A DNA stretch of 64,000 bases from positions 673,237-737,236 of the forward strand of contig NZ_JAMDLI010000007.1 in the NCBI RefSeq assembly GCF_023721815.1. Reading direction: 5' to 3'. A program made the position numbers and the translations under genes. The notes under the pieces are model-generated. The model did not search any database. It had not been told where the DNA came from and was given only the letters and a program-made list of their open reading frames with translations. The DNA comes from Pleomorphomonas sp. JP5. GTDB taxonomy: Bacteria > Pseudomonadota > Alphaproteobacteria > Rhizobiales > Pleomorphomonadaceae. Shown here piece after piece: positions 1-8,972 of this stretch; positions within the stretch are counted from its first letter, which is position 1; each line of letters begins with the position of its first letter.

Positions 1-7
1 TGGCGAC

Positions 8-2785
8 ATGGACGACGTCGATCGGGTGTTGGGCGCCGGCCTGTCCGCCGGACCGCGCCATGCGCCCCTGCTGCTGTTTGCCGCGCGTCGCGATCTGGAG
101 CGGGGCAAACCCACCGCGGCTCTCCAGCGGGCCGAGCTGGCATTGGGCGTCGGCCCCACCTCGACGGATGCGTTGACGACCCGCGCTGCCGCCTTCGTGG
201 AGCTTGGCGAGCTCGCCAAGGCGGAGTTCGCGTTTCGCCAGGCAGTGCAGACGGCACCACGCCGGGCCAGCCTTCTGGTTGCCTGGGGGGAAATGCTGAG
301 AAAACTAGGAGACGTTCGCGGCGCTTCCAGGGCGTTTGAACGGGCCGTCATCCTTGGTGATGACGCCGACGCCCGTCTCGGTCTCGGGCGGCTCGCGGAC
401 GCCGCCGGGGAAACCGGGCTGGCCCTGCACTTCCTGGGGTCTGCCTTGGCTCGCGATGACAGCCATACCGAGGCGGCAATGGAGTTTGCGCGCATTCTTG
501 CCGCCGCCGGTCGTGTTGGCGAGGCCATCGGTGTTCTGCGTCGCCTCATCGTTCGTCGATCGTCGCCTCCAGCTCGCGCCTTCCTTGGAGAGTTGCTCCT
601 GGCGTCGGGAGACTTTGCTGCCGGTCTTGCCGAGTTCGAATGGCGCAACGGCGAGGCCCACACCCTTCCGGAGGCGACCGATCTCGTCGACAGGAGCGTC
701 GTTCTCGTTGCCGAAGGCGACGTCGGGGTGTTGCTTCGCTTTCTGCGGTTCGTCCCGATGCTCAAGGCGTGCGGCGCGGCCAGTGTTCGCATTGCCGGAG
801 CGGCCGAGTTGGCGCCGGTGATGGCTGCTGTCGGTGGCCTGGATGGAGTGGGAGAGCCGGAAGAGGGCGACCTGATCCTGCCGATGATGAGTGTACCGGC
901 TCTGCTTGGTCTCACCGTCGACGACCTGTCGGTTTCGCACGCGTATGTTACGGTCGACCCGGTGGCCGTCACGAATGCGGCCCGCGCATTCGCCCATCTC
1001 GACGGCTTTCGTGTCGGTTTCGCGCTTGACGGCCTGGGGGGCGCCGATGCCGCGACCCTGGCCACCATCTCCGGTGCCGCGTTCGTTGCCCTCGACGCGG
1101 GAGCGGCGGCGCGCTTCCACACGGCATGGCCGCTTGCCGCCGATCAGGTCGGCCTCGACAGAGTTGCCGCCGCACTGCCCAATCTCGACGTGGTGGTGGC
1201 CATGTCATCGAGCCCGATTGCCGCTTTGGCTGGCGCCATGGGACGGCCCACCTTCGTCATCGGGCCGGACCGCGATGATTGGCTCTGGTTGGAGAAGGAC
1301 GGGCGGACGCCCTGGTTCGCGGCCACTCGTCTCTTTCGTCGGCGCCCCGGCGACGAAAAGGGCGCTTCGCTTTGCCGACTGGCCGACGCACTGACTTCTT
1401 TCGCTTCCGGCGACCGAGCCACTCCGTTTCGTGCCGATCCGGCGCCCGTCGTCACGACCTCTCCCGAAAGCGAAACTTTACCTCGTCCCAGCAGCATGCT
1501 CGCGCAAGCGGGCCTTGCAGCGTCACGAGGTCGCGACGACTACCGGGCTGCGCTGTTGCTTGGCGACGCCATTGCTGCCGGGGCTCCCGAGCCGGAACTG
1601 CGCGAGACGCTGGCCGCCGCGTTTCTGCGGATCGGCGAACGTGAACGGGCTGGACGCCTTCTCGCCGCGCTGGTTGCCGAGGCCCCCACGGCCGATCGGC
1701 TCGTCGAACTGTCGGAAATCGATCGTCTGACCGGTCGGCTCGAGGAAGCGCTCGCTCATGCCGAGCGGGCTGTCGAACTGCGCCCCGATCTCGCAGGGGG
1801 GCATCGAGCCGTTGGCAAAGCCCAGGTGGTGCTTGGTCGCGCCGAGGAGGCGCTTGCCGCCTACGGTCGCGCCCTGGCGCTGACCCCGGCCGATCCCGAG
1901 CTCTTGATGGACGAAGCGGAGGCGCTGCTGATTGCCGGCGATTACCGGAAGGGCTTTGCTCGCGCGGAAATCCGCTGGCAAGCGGCCGAACTGCTGCCTC
2001 GTCGCTTCTCGGCGCCACGCTGGACGGGCGAGGACATAGCTGGGCGGACTCTTCTTGTTCATGGCGAGCGCAGTCTGGGGCTCGATATCGCCTTCGCGCG
2101 CTTCTTGCCGCAGCTTGCGGCGCGCGGCCCCCGTTTGGTCGTGGAAGTTCGCCCCGCCCTCACCGACTTGTTCAGACGGCTCGATCTCGATGGAGACGTG
2201 ACGGTGGTCGAACAGGGGCGCCGTCTGCCTCCCCACGATCTGGAAATCCCGCTTCGGAGCCTGCCGAACGTGTTCGGTTTCGACAGGGATGGTTTGCCGC
2301 CACCCGCTTGTTTCCGGCCCGATCCCTTGCGGGTCGAGGCCTGGCGCCGGCATTTCGCCGGCAATGACGGACGGCCCGCCGTCGGCGTTTATTGGCGAAA
2401 CGCCGAAGATGCCGCGCTGCTGGCGTCGCTTGCCGACGTTCGCGACGTTCGCCTGTTTGCTCTCGACCGGCGTGCCGGCAGGGCTTCGCTCGCCCTGCTG
2501 CCGAACGGGCTGGACATCGAACCGCTTGGCGATCGGCTTGGTGGCTTCGTCGAAATGGCAGCAGCCATGACGGCGCTCGACGCGGTGATCGCCCCGGTTT
2601 CCGCCACCGTCCATCTCGCCGCCTCGCTCGGCCGACCGACGATCGTGGTCGCTCCGGCGGCGACCGACTGGCTTTGGGTGGGAGAGGGCAGTATGCCCTG
2701 GTATCCCGACGTCCGTCTGATGCGCCGGGATGGCGATCTCGCCGGTCTTCTCGGTAGTCTCGTTCTCGAAAGGGCGGCGACATGA
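8..2785 (+). CDS. TPR protein with two TPR + glycosyltransferase-9-like modules
   Basis: The 925-residue product holds two copies of one module. Each has tetratricopeptide helices (about residues 15-200 and 510-640), the linker motif GDFAAGLAEFEWR or GDYRKGFARAEIRW, and a Rossmann-like region ending in a DWLW...PW....RL.RR signature (about 424-445 and 887-908). That signature is typical of TPR-glycosyltransferase-9-like proteins, often placed in protein or cell-surface glycosylation. The acceptor-side VDT...HLAG motif of such proteins is replaced by SSSPIAALAG in copy 1 and VSATVHLAA in copy 2, so catalysis is doubtful. The frame stays open to the window edge, so the true start may lie upstream of this ATG. 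The stop overlaps the next ATG (ATGA), so the two genes are translationally coupled. Confidence 0.75.
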   Translation: MDDVDRVLGAGLSAGPRHAPLLLFAARRDLERGKPTAALQRAELALGVGPTSTDALTTRAAAFVELGELAKAEFAFRQAVQTAPRRASLLVAWGEMLRKLGDVRGASRAFERAVILGDDADARLGLGRLADAAGETGLALHFLGSALARDDSHTEAAMEFARILAAAGRVGEAIGVLRRLIVRRSSPPARAFLGELLLASGDFAAGLAEFEWRNGEAHTLPEATDLVDRSVVLVAEGDVGVLLRFLRFVPMLKACGAASVRIAGAAELAPVMAAVGGLDGVGEPEEGDLILPMMSVPALLGLTVDDLSVSHAYVTVDPVAVTNAARAFAHLDGFRVGFALDGLGGADAATLATISGAAFVALDAGAAARFHTAWPLAADQVGLDRVAAALPNLDVVVAMSSSPIAALAGAMGRPTFVIGPDRDDWLWLEKDGRTPWFAATRLFRRRPGDEKGASLCRLADALTSFASGDRATPFRADPAPVVTTSPESETLPRPSSMLAQAGLAASRGRDDYRAALLLGDAIAAGAPEPELRETLAAAFLRIGERERAGRLLAALVAEAPTADRLVELSEIDRLTGRLEEALAHAERAVELRPDLAGGHRAVGKAQVVLGRAEEALAAYGRALALTPADPELLMDEAEALLIAGDYRKGFARAEIRWQAAELLPRRFSAPRWTGEDIAGRTLLVHGERSLGLDIAFARFLPQLAARGPRLVVEVRPALTDLFRRLDLDGDVTVVEQGRRLPPHDLEIPLRSLPNVFGFDRDGLPPPACFRPDPLRVEAWRRHFAGNDGRPAVGVYWRNAEDAALLASLADVRDVRLFALDRRAGRASLALLPNGLDIEPLGDRLGGFVEMAAAMTALDAVIAPVSATVHLAASLGRPTIVVAPAATDWLWVGEGSMPWYPDVRLMRRDGDLAGLLGSLVLERAAT

Positions 2786-4233
2786 CCGAAACGGTCATCG
2801 ATCAACTGCTGGCTCGTGCTGCTGCCGCCGAGGAAGCCCACAAGTGGATCGAGGCGGTGGCTCTCTACGAGGTGGCGCTCGTTCGGTCGCCGGACCATGT
2901 TCCGGCGATGCTGGGCGCCGCCGCCGCCGCGCGCGCCAACGGCGATCACGCCCGGGCCGTCGTGTTCCTGACGCGCGCCGACCGCACCGCGCCCGGTCGT
3001 GCCGACATTTCCTCGGCCCTTGGCGAAGCGCTCACAGCGACCTCGCGCCTGCCGGAAGCGGCCGTGGCTTTCGAACGGGCCCGCGCCGCCAAGCCACTTG
3101 ATGCCGGTCTCGCCGCTCGCCTTGGTGCCGCCCGTCTCGCGGCGGGCGATGCCGCCGGGGCGGTCTCGGCCTTCGAAGCGGCGTTGCGGCTCGATCCTGC
3201 CGAGCCCCGTGCCCTTGGAGGTCTCGGTTCGGCGCTTGCCGCGGCCGGTCGTCCTCTGGCGGCGATCGAGGCATTCCGTCGGGTGGGAGAGCCTCGCCCG
3301 CGCGCCGATCGGGCGGCGGCGCTGCTGGCCCTCGGCGACATGGCCGGAGGCTTTGCCGATCTCGATGCCCTCGCCGGCCGTCCGGTTTGGGCGACAAGGC
3401 TCCAGGCGTGGGATGGCTTCCCGCTCGACCGTCCGCTTCTGGTCTGGGCCGGCTCCGATCCGCTTGATCTTGCCGCCTTCGCGCCGGCCTTGCCGCTGGC
3501 CCGGTCGCTGGTGGCCGATCTCGTGCTGGTAGTGCCAAAGCCCTTCGTTCGCCTGGCCTCCGCGCTGGCCGGGGTCAGTCGCGTCGTTGCCGACAACGGA
3601 GATATCGGCGAGGTGATCGACGAAGCGGGCGCGGCGGCGTCGCTTGTCGGCTTGCCGCATCGGCTCGGCCTGACGGCCGGAAGCTTTGCCTCGACCGGTC
3701 CGCTGCTTGCTGTCGAGCCCATGCTCGCCGATCGCTGGAGTGCCCGGCTCGATCTCGGGCGCGGGCGGCCCGCCGTCGGCCTTGTCTGGGGCAGCGGCAT
3801 CGGGCTTGCCGACTTCACGCCGCTTGCCGGCATCGGCGATCTGCGCTTCATAGCCCTCGAACGCCTGCCCTCGGCCATGCTTGCCCGTTCGTCGTCTCCG
3901 TCGGGATGGGAGGTCGCCGGCGCATCGGTCCGCATCGAGCATCCCGGCCCCGATTTCGAAGCCGGTATCGATGCCCGGGTAGATTGCGCTTCGCTCATCA
4001 GCCGGTTGGATGCGGTGATTGCCATCGAGGGGATGCCGCTTCGTTTGGCAGGCTTGCTCGGGCGCCCCGGTGTTGCGCTCTTGCCGGCGGTGGCTAACTG
4101 GATATGGCGGATCGAAGGAAGCAAGACACCCGTCTATCCCTCGCTGTCGTTGTTGAGGCAGGTGCCGGAGGGGGCGCTCGCAGCCTTGCTGCCCGAGGCC
4201 ATCCAGCGCGTTCGCGGCATGGTTCGCGGCTGA
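2782..4233 (+). CDS. TPR protein with one glycosyltransferase-9-like module
   Basis: This 483-residue protein repeats the module of its upstream neighbour once. TPR helices fill about residues 10-180, a GDMAGGFADLDAL linker lies near 186, and the C-terminal signature NWIWRIEGSKTPVYPSLSLLRQ is near 439-460. Its equivalent of the substrate-site motif reads IEGMPLRLAG, so it too lacks the family's usual VDT...H residues. It starts inside the stop codon of the preceding gene, which implies co-translation and perhaps a shared complex. The role is not known. A structural or regulatory part in glycan or protein glycosylation is an inference from the family. Confidence 0.72.
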   Translation: MTETVIDQLLARAAAAEEAHKWIEAVALYEVALVRSPDHVPAMLGAAAAARANGDHARAVVFLTRADRTAPGRADISSALGEALTATSRLPEAAVAFERARAAKPLDAGLAARLGAARLAAGDAAGAVSAFEAALRLDPAEPRALGGLGSALAAAGRPLAAIEAFRRVGEPRPRADRAAALLALGDMAGGFADLDALAGRPVWATRLQAWDGFPLDRPLLVWAGSDPLDLAAFAPALPLARSLVADLVLVVPKPFVRLASALAGVSRVVADNGDIGEVIDEAGAAASLVGLPHRLGLTAGSFASTGPLLAVEPMLADRWSARLDLGRGRPAVGLVWGSGIGLADFTPLAGIGDLRFIALERLPSAMLARSSSPSGWEVAGASVRIEHPGPDFEAGIDARVDCASLISRLDAVIAIEGMPLRLAGLLGRPGVALLPAVANWIWRIEGSKTPVYPSLSLLRQVPEGALAALLPEAIQRVRGMVRG

Positions 4234-4306
4234 ACACCGGAGGAAAATATCACCGAAAACCAGTCGCTTCCGGGAAGCATGTTGCCTCGAAGCGCGTATA
4301 GGGTGA

Positions 4307-4319
4307 CATTCGGGGAATG
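4307..4319. promoter_or_regulatory. Inverted repeat CATTC-GGG-GAATG upstream of the sulfate operon
   Basis: Half-sites CATTC and GAATG are separated by 3 bases. The same half-sites occur in the longer palindrome at 4335-4354, and the two centres are about 31.5 bp apart, close to three helical turns. This looks like a second site for the same DNA-binding protein. Confidence 0.4.
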
Positions 4320-4334
4320 AAATTTTCCAAACTG

Positions 4335-4354
4335 ACCATTCCCTAGGGAATGGT
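4335..4354. promoter_or_regulatory. Perfect 20-bp palindrome upstream of sbp
   Basis: ACCATTCCCTAGGGAATGGT is its own reverse complement over all 20 bases. It lies about 130 bp before sbp and five bases upstream of a candidate -35 box, a position that suits an activator or a dual regulator. The binding protein is not identified. A sulfur-responsive regulator is an inference from the downstream genes. Confidence 0.55.
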
Positions 4355-4359
4355 ATCTC

Positions 4360-4387
4360 TTGCCAATTGCACTCGTCCTTTTAGGAT
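4360..4387 (+). promoter_or_regulatory. Candidate sigma-70 promoter of the sulfate transport operon
   Basis: TTGCCA (4360-4365) and TAGGAT (4382-4387) are separated by 16 bp and lie just after the 20-bp palindrome. Transcription would start about 90 bp before sbp. This is by inspection only. Confidence 0.4.
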
Positions 4388-4483
4388 TTCAACCTGTCGG
4401 GAGATACGGAGGCGCCGGAGAGGCGACCGAAGATTCTGAACAGGTGCGATGCGCGGCTTCGCCAAGGGCTGGAGACTGGAAGC

Positions 4484-5503
4484 ATGAGAGGCTCGAAACG
4501 TCTGGGATTACTCGCCGCCATTGTCGCGGCACCCATGGCCCTCGCCGGTCCCGTCTCGGCGGCAACGCTGACCAACGTCTCCTATGATCCGACCCGCGAG
4601 TTCTACGAGGCCTACAATGCTGCCTTCGCCGCCCACTGGAAGGCGGAAACCGGCGAGGATATCGCCATTCGCGTTTCCCACGGCGGGTCCGGCAAGCAGG
4701 CGCGTGCCGTCATCGATGGCCTGCCGGCCGATGTGGTGACGCTGGCGCTTGAAAGCGACATCAACGCCATTGCCGAGAGAACGGGCAAGATCCCGGCCGA
4801 CTGGCGCGGCAAGCTGCCTCACAACTCCTCACCCTACACCTCGACCATCGTCTTCATGGTTCGCAAGGGCAACCCCGAGGGCATCCATGACTGGGGCGAT
4901 CTCGTCAAGGATGGCATCGAGGTGATCACTCCCAATCCGAAGACGTCGGGCGGCGCCCGCTGGAACTATCTTGCGGCCTGGGCCTGGGCGGCCGGTCAGT
5001 ATGGCGGCGACGAGGCGAGAATCCGTGAGTTCGTTGCCACGCTCTACAAGCACGTGCCCGTGCTCGATACCGGTGCTCGCGGCTCGACCGTCACCTTTGC
5101 CCAACGCGAACTCGGCGACGTGCTGCTCGCCTGGGAGAATGAAGCCTTTCTGGCGCTCGACGAGTTCGGTTCCGACAAGTTCGATATCGTGGTGCCGCCG
5201 CAGTCGATCCTCGCCGAGCCTCCAGTCGCTGTCGTTGACGGAAACGCCAAGGCCAATGGCGCCGAGAAGGAAGCCCGTGCCTATCTCGAGTACCTCTACT
5301 CGGCCGAAGGGCAGACGCTCGCGGCCAAGTTTCACTATCGCCCATCCGAGCCGAAGCTGGTCGATCCGGAGCTCCTGAAAGTGTTCCCCGAGCTCAAGCT
5401 GGTCAGCATCGATGATCCGATTTTCGGCGGCTGGGCAAAGGTACAGCCCTATCATTTCGGCGACGGCGGCGTGTTCGATCAGATCTATCGGCCGGGGCGG
5501 TGA
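4484..5503 (+). CDS. sbp: Sulfate ABC transporter, periplasmic substrate-binding protein
   Basis: The 339-residue product captures sulfate (possibly thiosulfate) in the periplasm for the CysTWA permease. A signal peptide covers about residues 1-26, cleaved near VSAA. The mature protein opens with [17 protein letters not shown] and carries the family blocks [35 protein letters not shown] and [11 protein letters not shown], which line the sulfate site in the Sbp/CysP family. Length matches E. coli Sbp. A short SD-like GGAAG precedes the ATG. It is the first gene of a four-gene operon, and a stable hairpin separates it from cysT. Sbp and CysP cannot be told apart by eye, so the symbol is by overall resemblance. 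Confidence 0.93.
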   Translation: MRGSKRLGLLAAIVAAPMALAGPVSAATLTNVSYDPTREFYEAYNAAFAAHWKAETGEDIAIRVSHGGSGKQARAVIDGLPADVVTLALESDINAIAERTGKIPADWRGKLPHNSSPYTSTIVFMVRKGNPEGIHDWGDLVKDGIEVITPNPKTSGGARWNYLAAWAWAAGQYGGDEARIREFVATLYKHVPVLDTGARGSTVTFAQRELGDVLLAWENEAFLALDEFGSDKFDIVVPPQSILAEPPVAVVDGNAKANGAEKEARAYLEYLYSAEGQTLAAKFHYRPSEPKLVDPELLKVFPELKLVSIDDPIFGGWAKVQPYHFGDGGVFDQIYRPGR

Positions 5504-5615
5504 AGGAAATCGCTGACGGCATGCGTGCCCACAGTGCCAAATGAAGGGATGCCCTTGTGGATTGCGATGACGCTTCCCGGGTTTCTCTCTCCACTGTCCG
5601 AACAAGACCTTGCCC

Positions 5616-5644
5616 CTGGCGAGCCGGGAGATCCGGCCCGCCAG
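5616..5644 (+). other. Intercistronic hairpin between sbp and cysT
   Basis: CTGGCG-a-GCCGG pairs with CCGGC-c-CGCCAG around a 5-base loop, an 11-bp GC-rich stem with one mismatch. There is no T-run after it. It sits about 11 bases before the cysT Shine-Dalgarno in a 162-base gap. Such hairpins after binding-protein genes can protect the upstream mRNA and lower permease expression. The same gap also holds a smaller repeat, AAGGG-ATG-CCCTT (5544-5556). Confidence 0.55.
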
Positions 5645-5665
5645 CTTCCCCTGAAAGCGAGGCCG

Positions 5666-6508
5666 ATGACCCTCACCGCGCCCTTTGTCAAGCCGAGCGT
5701 CCTGCCGGGCTTTCGCCTGACGATCATCTTCACGCTCCTCTACCTCACGGCGATCGTGCTCCTGCCGCTTGGCGCCTTGCTCTTCCGGGCATCTTCGCTG
5801 GGAGTGAGTGAGTTGTTTGCTTTGGCGTTCGACAGCCGTACGCTGTCGGCGCTCGAGCTTTCCTTCCTCACCAGCTTCGCCGCCGCCGCCTTCAACGTGC
5901 CTTTCGGTCTGCTGATTGCCTGGGTTTTGGTGCGCTACGACTTCCCGGGGCGTCGCTTCTTCGACGCCATCATCGACCTGCCCTTCGCGCTGCCGACAGC
6001 GGTGGCCGGCATTGCGCTGACCGCTCTTTATGCACCGAAAGGCTGGATCGGATCCGTGGCCGCCGTCTTCGGCTTCAAGATCGCCTTCACGCCGTTGGGT
6101 GTTTTCCTGGCGCTGGTCTTCGTCGGTCTGCCTTTCATCGTCCGCACGGTGCAGCCGGTGCTTGCCGAGGTCGACCGCGAACTCGAGGAGGCAGCCGCGA
6201 CTCTCGGCGCCGGACGGCTCAGAACTGTTGCATCGGTGGTTCTGCCCGTGCTCAGCCCGGCCATCCTGACCGGCTTCGCCCTGGCCTTCGCCCGAGCGGT
6301 CGGCGAATACGGCTCGGTCATCTTCATCGCCGGCAACATCCCCTACGTGTCGGAAATCGCCCCGCTGCTCATCGTGATAAAGCTGGAAGAGTTTGACTAT
6401 GCCGGCGCCACGGCCGTGGCTGCCATCATGCTGACGATCAGCTTCGGAACGCTTCTTCTCATCAATCTCATCCAGGCCCGGGCGCGCGCGAGGTATGGTC
6501 ATGTCTGA
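5666..6508 (+). CDS. cysT: Sulfate ABC transporter permease CysT
   Basis: This is one of the two inner-membrane subunits of the sulfate importer. From the chosen ATG the protein has 280 residues with about six membrane spans, beginning SVLPGFRLTIIFTLLYL as CysT proteins do. The permease-ATPase coupling (EAA) loop is visible as EEAAATLGAGRLRT near residue 173. The frame is open further back to 5525, but those residues do not look like CysT and cover the intercistronic hairpin. An SD-like GCGAGG precedes the ATG at 5666. The 3' end overlaps cysW. Confidence 0.9.
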   Translation: MTLTAPFVKPSVLPGFRLTIIFTLLYLTAIVLLPLGALLFRASSLGVSELFALAFDSRTLSALELSFLTSFAAAAFNVPFGLLIAWVLVRYDFPGRRFFDAIIDLPFALPTAVAGIALTALYAPKGWIGSVAAVFGFKIAFTPLGVFLALVFVGLPFIVRTVQPVLAEVDRELEEAAATLGAGRLRTVASVVLPVLSPAILTGFALAFARAVGEYGSVIFIAGNIPYVSEIAPLLIVIKLEEFDYAGATAVAAIMLTISFGTLLLINLIQARARARYGHV

Positions 6509-7421
6509 CGGTTCCATCGCTGCCGCCGTGTCGCTCAAGGAGGCGACATCCACCGGGGGCGTTGCCGCTCGCCTGTCGCAGCGACGTCTGCCAACGGAGG
6601 AGGCTCCGTGGGTCAGGCGCCTGCTCATCGGTCTGGCGGTGGGTTTTCTCGGACTGTTCCTGCTGCTGCCGCTGATTACGGTCTTCATGGAGGCCTTCCG
6701 CAAGGGAGGAGGCGCCTTCCTTGCCGCTTTCGCAGATCCGGCGGCCATCGACGCCATTCTCCTCACCTTGATGGTGGCAGCCATTGCCGTGCCGGCCAAC
6801 CTCGTCTTCGGCATTTCGGCAGCCTGGGCGATCGCCAAGTTCGATTTTCGCGGCAAGGCCTTCCTCGTCACGCTGATCGACCTGCCATTCTCGGTATCCC
6901 CGGTGGTTGCCGGTCTCGTCTATGTCCTGCTCTACGCCAGTCACGGCCTCCTGGGGGGGCTGGTTCAGTCGGCTGGCATTCAGGTCATCTTCGCCCTGCC
7001 GGGGATCATCATGGCGACGATCTTCGTCACCTTCCCCTTCATCGCCCGGGAGTTGATCCCGCTGATGGAGGAACTCGGCGACACCGATGAAGAGGCGGCG
7101 TTGACGCTCGGCGCCTCCGGATGGCGCATGTTCTGGACGGTGACCTTGCCCAACGTCAAATGGGCGCTTCTCTACGGCGTGCTACTTTGCAATGCCCGCG
7201 CCATGGGCGAGTTCGGCGCGGTGTCGGTGGTTTCGGGGCATATCCGCGGCTACACCAACACCATGCCGCTGCACATCGAGATCCTTTACAACGAGTACCA
7301 ATTCGTCGCCGCCTTCGCTGTCGCCTCGCTGCTCGCCGCCCTGGCGCTGGTGACGCTCGGCGTCAAATCCTGGCTGGAACACCGCTATGCCGGCGATCTC
7401 GCCGCCGGCCATCGCCACTGA
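6495..7421 (+). CDS. cysW: Sulfate ABC transporter permease CysW
   Basis: This 308-residue protein is the second membrane subunit and pairs with CysT. It has a cytoplasmic N-terminal tail of about 35 residues, then six predicted membrane spans. The EAA loop reads [17 protein letters not shown] near residues 198-214, and [16 protein letters not shown] is a conserved CysW block. The start overlaps the end of cysT by 14 bases. An alternative ATG six bases downstream (6501) is equally likely. cysA follows after 11 bases. Confidence 0.92.
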   Translation: MVMSDGSIAAAVSLKEATSTGGVAARLSQRRLPTEEAPWVRRLLIGLAVGFLGLFLLLPLITVFMEAFRKGGGAFLAAFADPAAIDAILLTLMVAAIAVPANLVFGISAAWAIAKFDFRGKAFLVTLIDLPFSVSPVVAGLVYVLLYASHGLLGGLVQSAGIQVIFALPGIIMATIFVTFPFIARELIPLMEELGDTDEEAALTLGASGWRMFWTVTLPNVKWALLYGVLLCNARAMGEFGAVSVVSGHIRGYTNTMPLHIEILYNEYQFVAAFAVASLLAALALVTLGVKSWLEHRYAGDLAAGHRH

Positions 7422-7432
7422 CGGAGTCCTCG

Positions 7433-8476
7433 ATGGAACTCGACATTCGCAATCTCACGAAGACGTTCGGCAGTACGGCGGCTCTTCATGGCGTCGACCT
7501 CAAGGTCGCCTCGGGCGAACTCCTGGCGTTGCTGGGACCGTCCGGCTCGGGCAAGACGACGCTTCTGCGCTGCGTTGCCGGTCTCGAAATTCCCTCAGGT
7601 GGGCAGATCCTGTTCGGTGGCGAGGACGCCAGCTTCAAGAGCGTGCAGGAACGACAGATCGGCTTCGTCTTCCAGCACTATGCCCTCTTCAAGCATCTCA
7701 CCATTGCGGACAACATCTCCTATGGCCTGAGGGTGCGCCCTCGCCGGACGCGACCGTCGGCGGCTGCCATTTCCGACAAGGTTGAAGAACTGCTCGCCCT
7801 GATCCAGCTGTCCGGCTACGGCGGCCGCTACCCGAGCCAGCTCTCCGGCGGACAGCGCCAGCGGGTGGCGCTCGCCAGGGCCCTTGCCGTCGAACCGCGC
7901 GTGCTGCTGCTCGACGAACCCTTCGGCGCCCTCGATGCCAAGGTTCGCAGGGAGTTGCGTCTGTGGTTGAGGGAGTTCCACGACCGGACCGGTCATACCA
8001 CCCTGTTCGTGACGCACGATCAGGAAGAGGCTCTGGATCTCGCCGATCGCGTCGTCGTCATGAGCAACGGCAAGATCGAACAGGAAGGTACGCCCGAGGA
8101 TGTCTACGACCGACCGGCGACCCCCTTCGTGTTCGACTTCATCGGCGAGTCGGTCCGCCTCGACGTCCGGGTCGACAGGGGGCGTCCCTTCGTTGGACAG
8201 CAGGAGGTTTCGATTCCAAAGCTGCCGCCGCTCCTCTTCGACGGGCCGGCGAAACTCTATGTTCGCCCCGAGCATGTTGCCTTCCGACGCGACGGCGATG
8301 GCCTTTGGGCAACCGTGGTCTCTTTGCATCGCTCGGGGTCGTCGCGCCGCATCGGCTTCCGTGCCGACGGCACCGAGGCGGTGATCGAGGCGTTGACGCC
8401 CGCCGACCGCGAGCCGCCTCGCATCGGTGACCGCGCCGCGCTGGAAATCCGCGCGGCAGGACTGTTCTCAGGCTGA
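7433..8476 (+). CDS. cysA: Sulfate ABC transporter ATP-binding protein CysA
   Basis: This ATPase drives the CysTW sulfate importer. The 347-residue product begins [13 protein letters not shown]. It has Walker [10 protein letters not shown] (about 35-43), the Q-loop region FQHYALFKH, the signature LSGGQRQR (near 137), Walker B VLLLDEP with the D-loop GALD (about 156-167) and the H-loop [14 protein letters not shown]-type regulatory region fills about 235-347, as in CysA. The frame is open upstream through cysW, but this ATG lies 11 bases after the cysW stop and fits family length. Confidence 0.94.
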   Translation: MELDIRNLTKTFGSTAALHGVDLKVASGELLALLGPSGSGKTTLLRCVAGLEIPSGGQILFGGEDASFKSVQERQIGFVFQHYALFKHLTIADNISYGLRVRPRRTRPSAAAISDKVEELLALIQLSGYGGRYPSQLSGGQRQRVALARALAVEPRVLLLDEPFGALDAKVRRELRLWLREFHDRTGHTTLFVTHDQEEALDLADRVVVMSNGKIEQEGTPEDVYDRPATPFVFDFIGESVRLDVRVDRGRPFVGQQEVSIPKLPPLLFDGPAKLYVRPEHVAFRRDGDGLWATVVSLHRSGSSRRIGFRADGTEAVIEALTPADREPPRIGDRAALEIRAAGLFSG

Positions 8477-8588
8477 AGCGATGGAGTGGGACCGGCGGTA
8501 TTTGCTACGCTACGCAACCCCTGATAACAGCTATGGTTGGAGCCGTCCTTTGCGTGGGCGCATCGGATTGTGTCGGGGGTACTCGTTC

Positions 8589-8972
8589 ATGCGTTCTCTT
8601 GTTGCCGTTGCGGCCATGCTGCCGCTGATCACAGTTGCTCATGCCGAAGATCTACGCTTCGACGTCAGGTCCGGGCGGACCGAGTACAGGGAAATGTACA
8701 TCTACACGGACAACTGCGTTTCGTCCGGCCAGTTCAGGACCAAGGTCTTGAAGGAGCCGGAACACGGCAAGCTGGTTGTGCGCCGGGAGACATTCATCGC
8801 CACCCAACCGCCTTGCCAGGGGCGGAAGTTCGTGGGCACGAAGATCTACTACACGTCGGCCAAGGGGTTCAGAGGCACGGATCATCTGAAAGTCAGCCTG
8901 GGTTATGCCGTCGACACGTCCGAAAAGCTCTACACCTACACGACCTATGACGTCACGCTGAACGTCCGCTGA
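8589..8972 (+). CDS. Small exported protein of unknown function
   Basis: I do not recognise a family. The 127-residue product starts with a clear signal peptide (MRSLVAVAAMLPLITVAHA), leaving a mature domain of about 108 residues. It has two cysteines (in DNCVSSG and PPCQGR) that could form a disulfide in the periplasm, and is rich in beta-prone, charged stretches. The frame is open further upstream, but the signal peptide fixes the start. It lies about 110 bases after cysA and ends directly against the hrpB stop on the other strand. Co-transcription with the sulfate operon is possible but not shown. Confidence 0.6.
   Translation: MRSLVAVAAMLPLITVAHAEDLRFDVRSGRTEYREMYIYTDNCVSSGQFRTKVLKEPEHGKLVVRRETFIATQPPCQGRKFVGTKIYYTSAKGFRGTDHLKVSLGYAVDTSEKLYTYTTYDVTLNVR

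Noticed and set aside
4829-6871. Long minus-strand open frame opposite sbp-cysT-cysW
   Set aside because: Its translation is low-complexity and matches no domain, while the plus-strand genes are clear. It is a by-product of GC-rich codon use.
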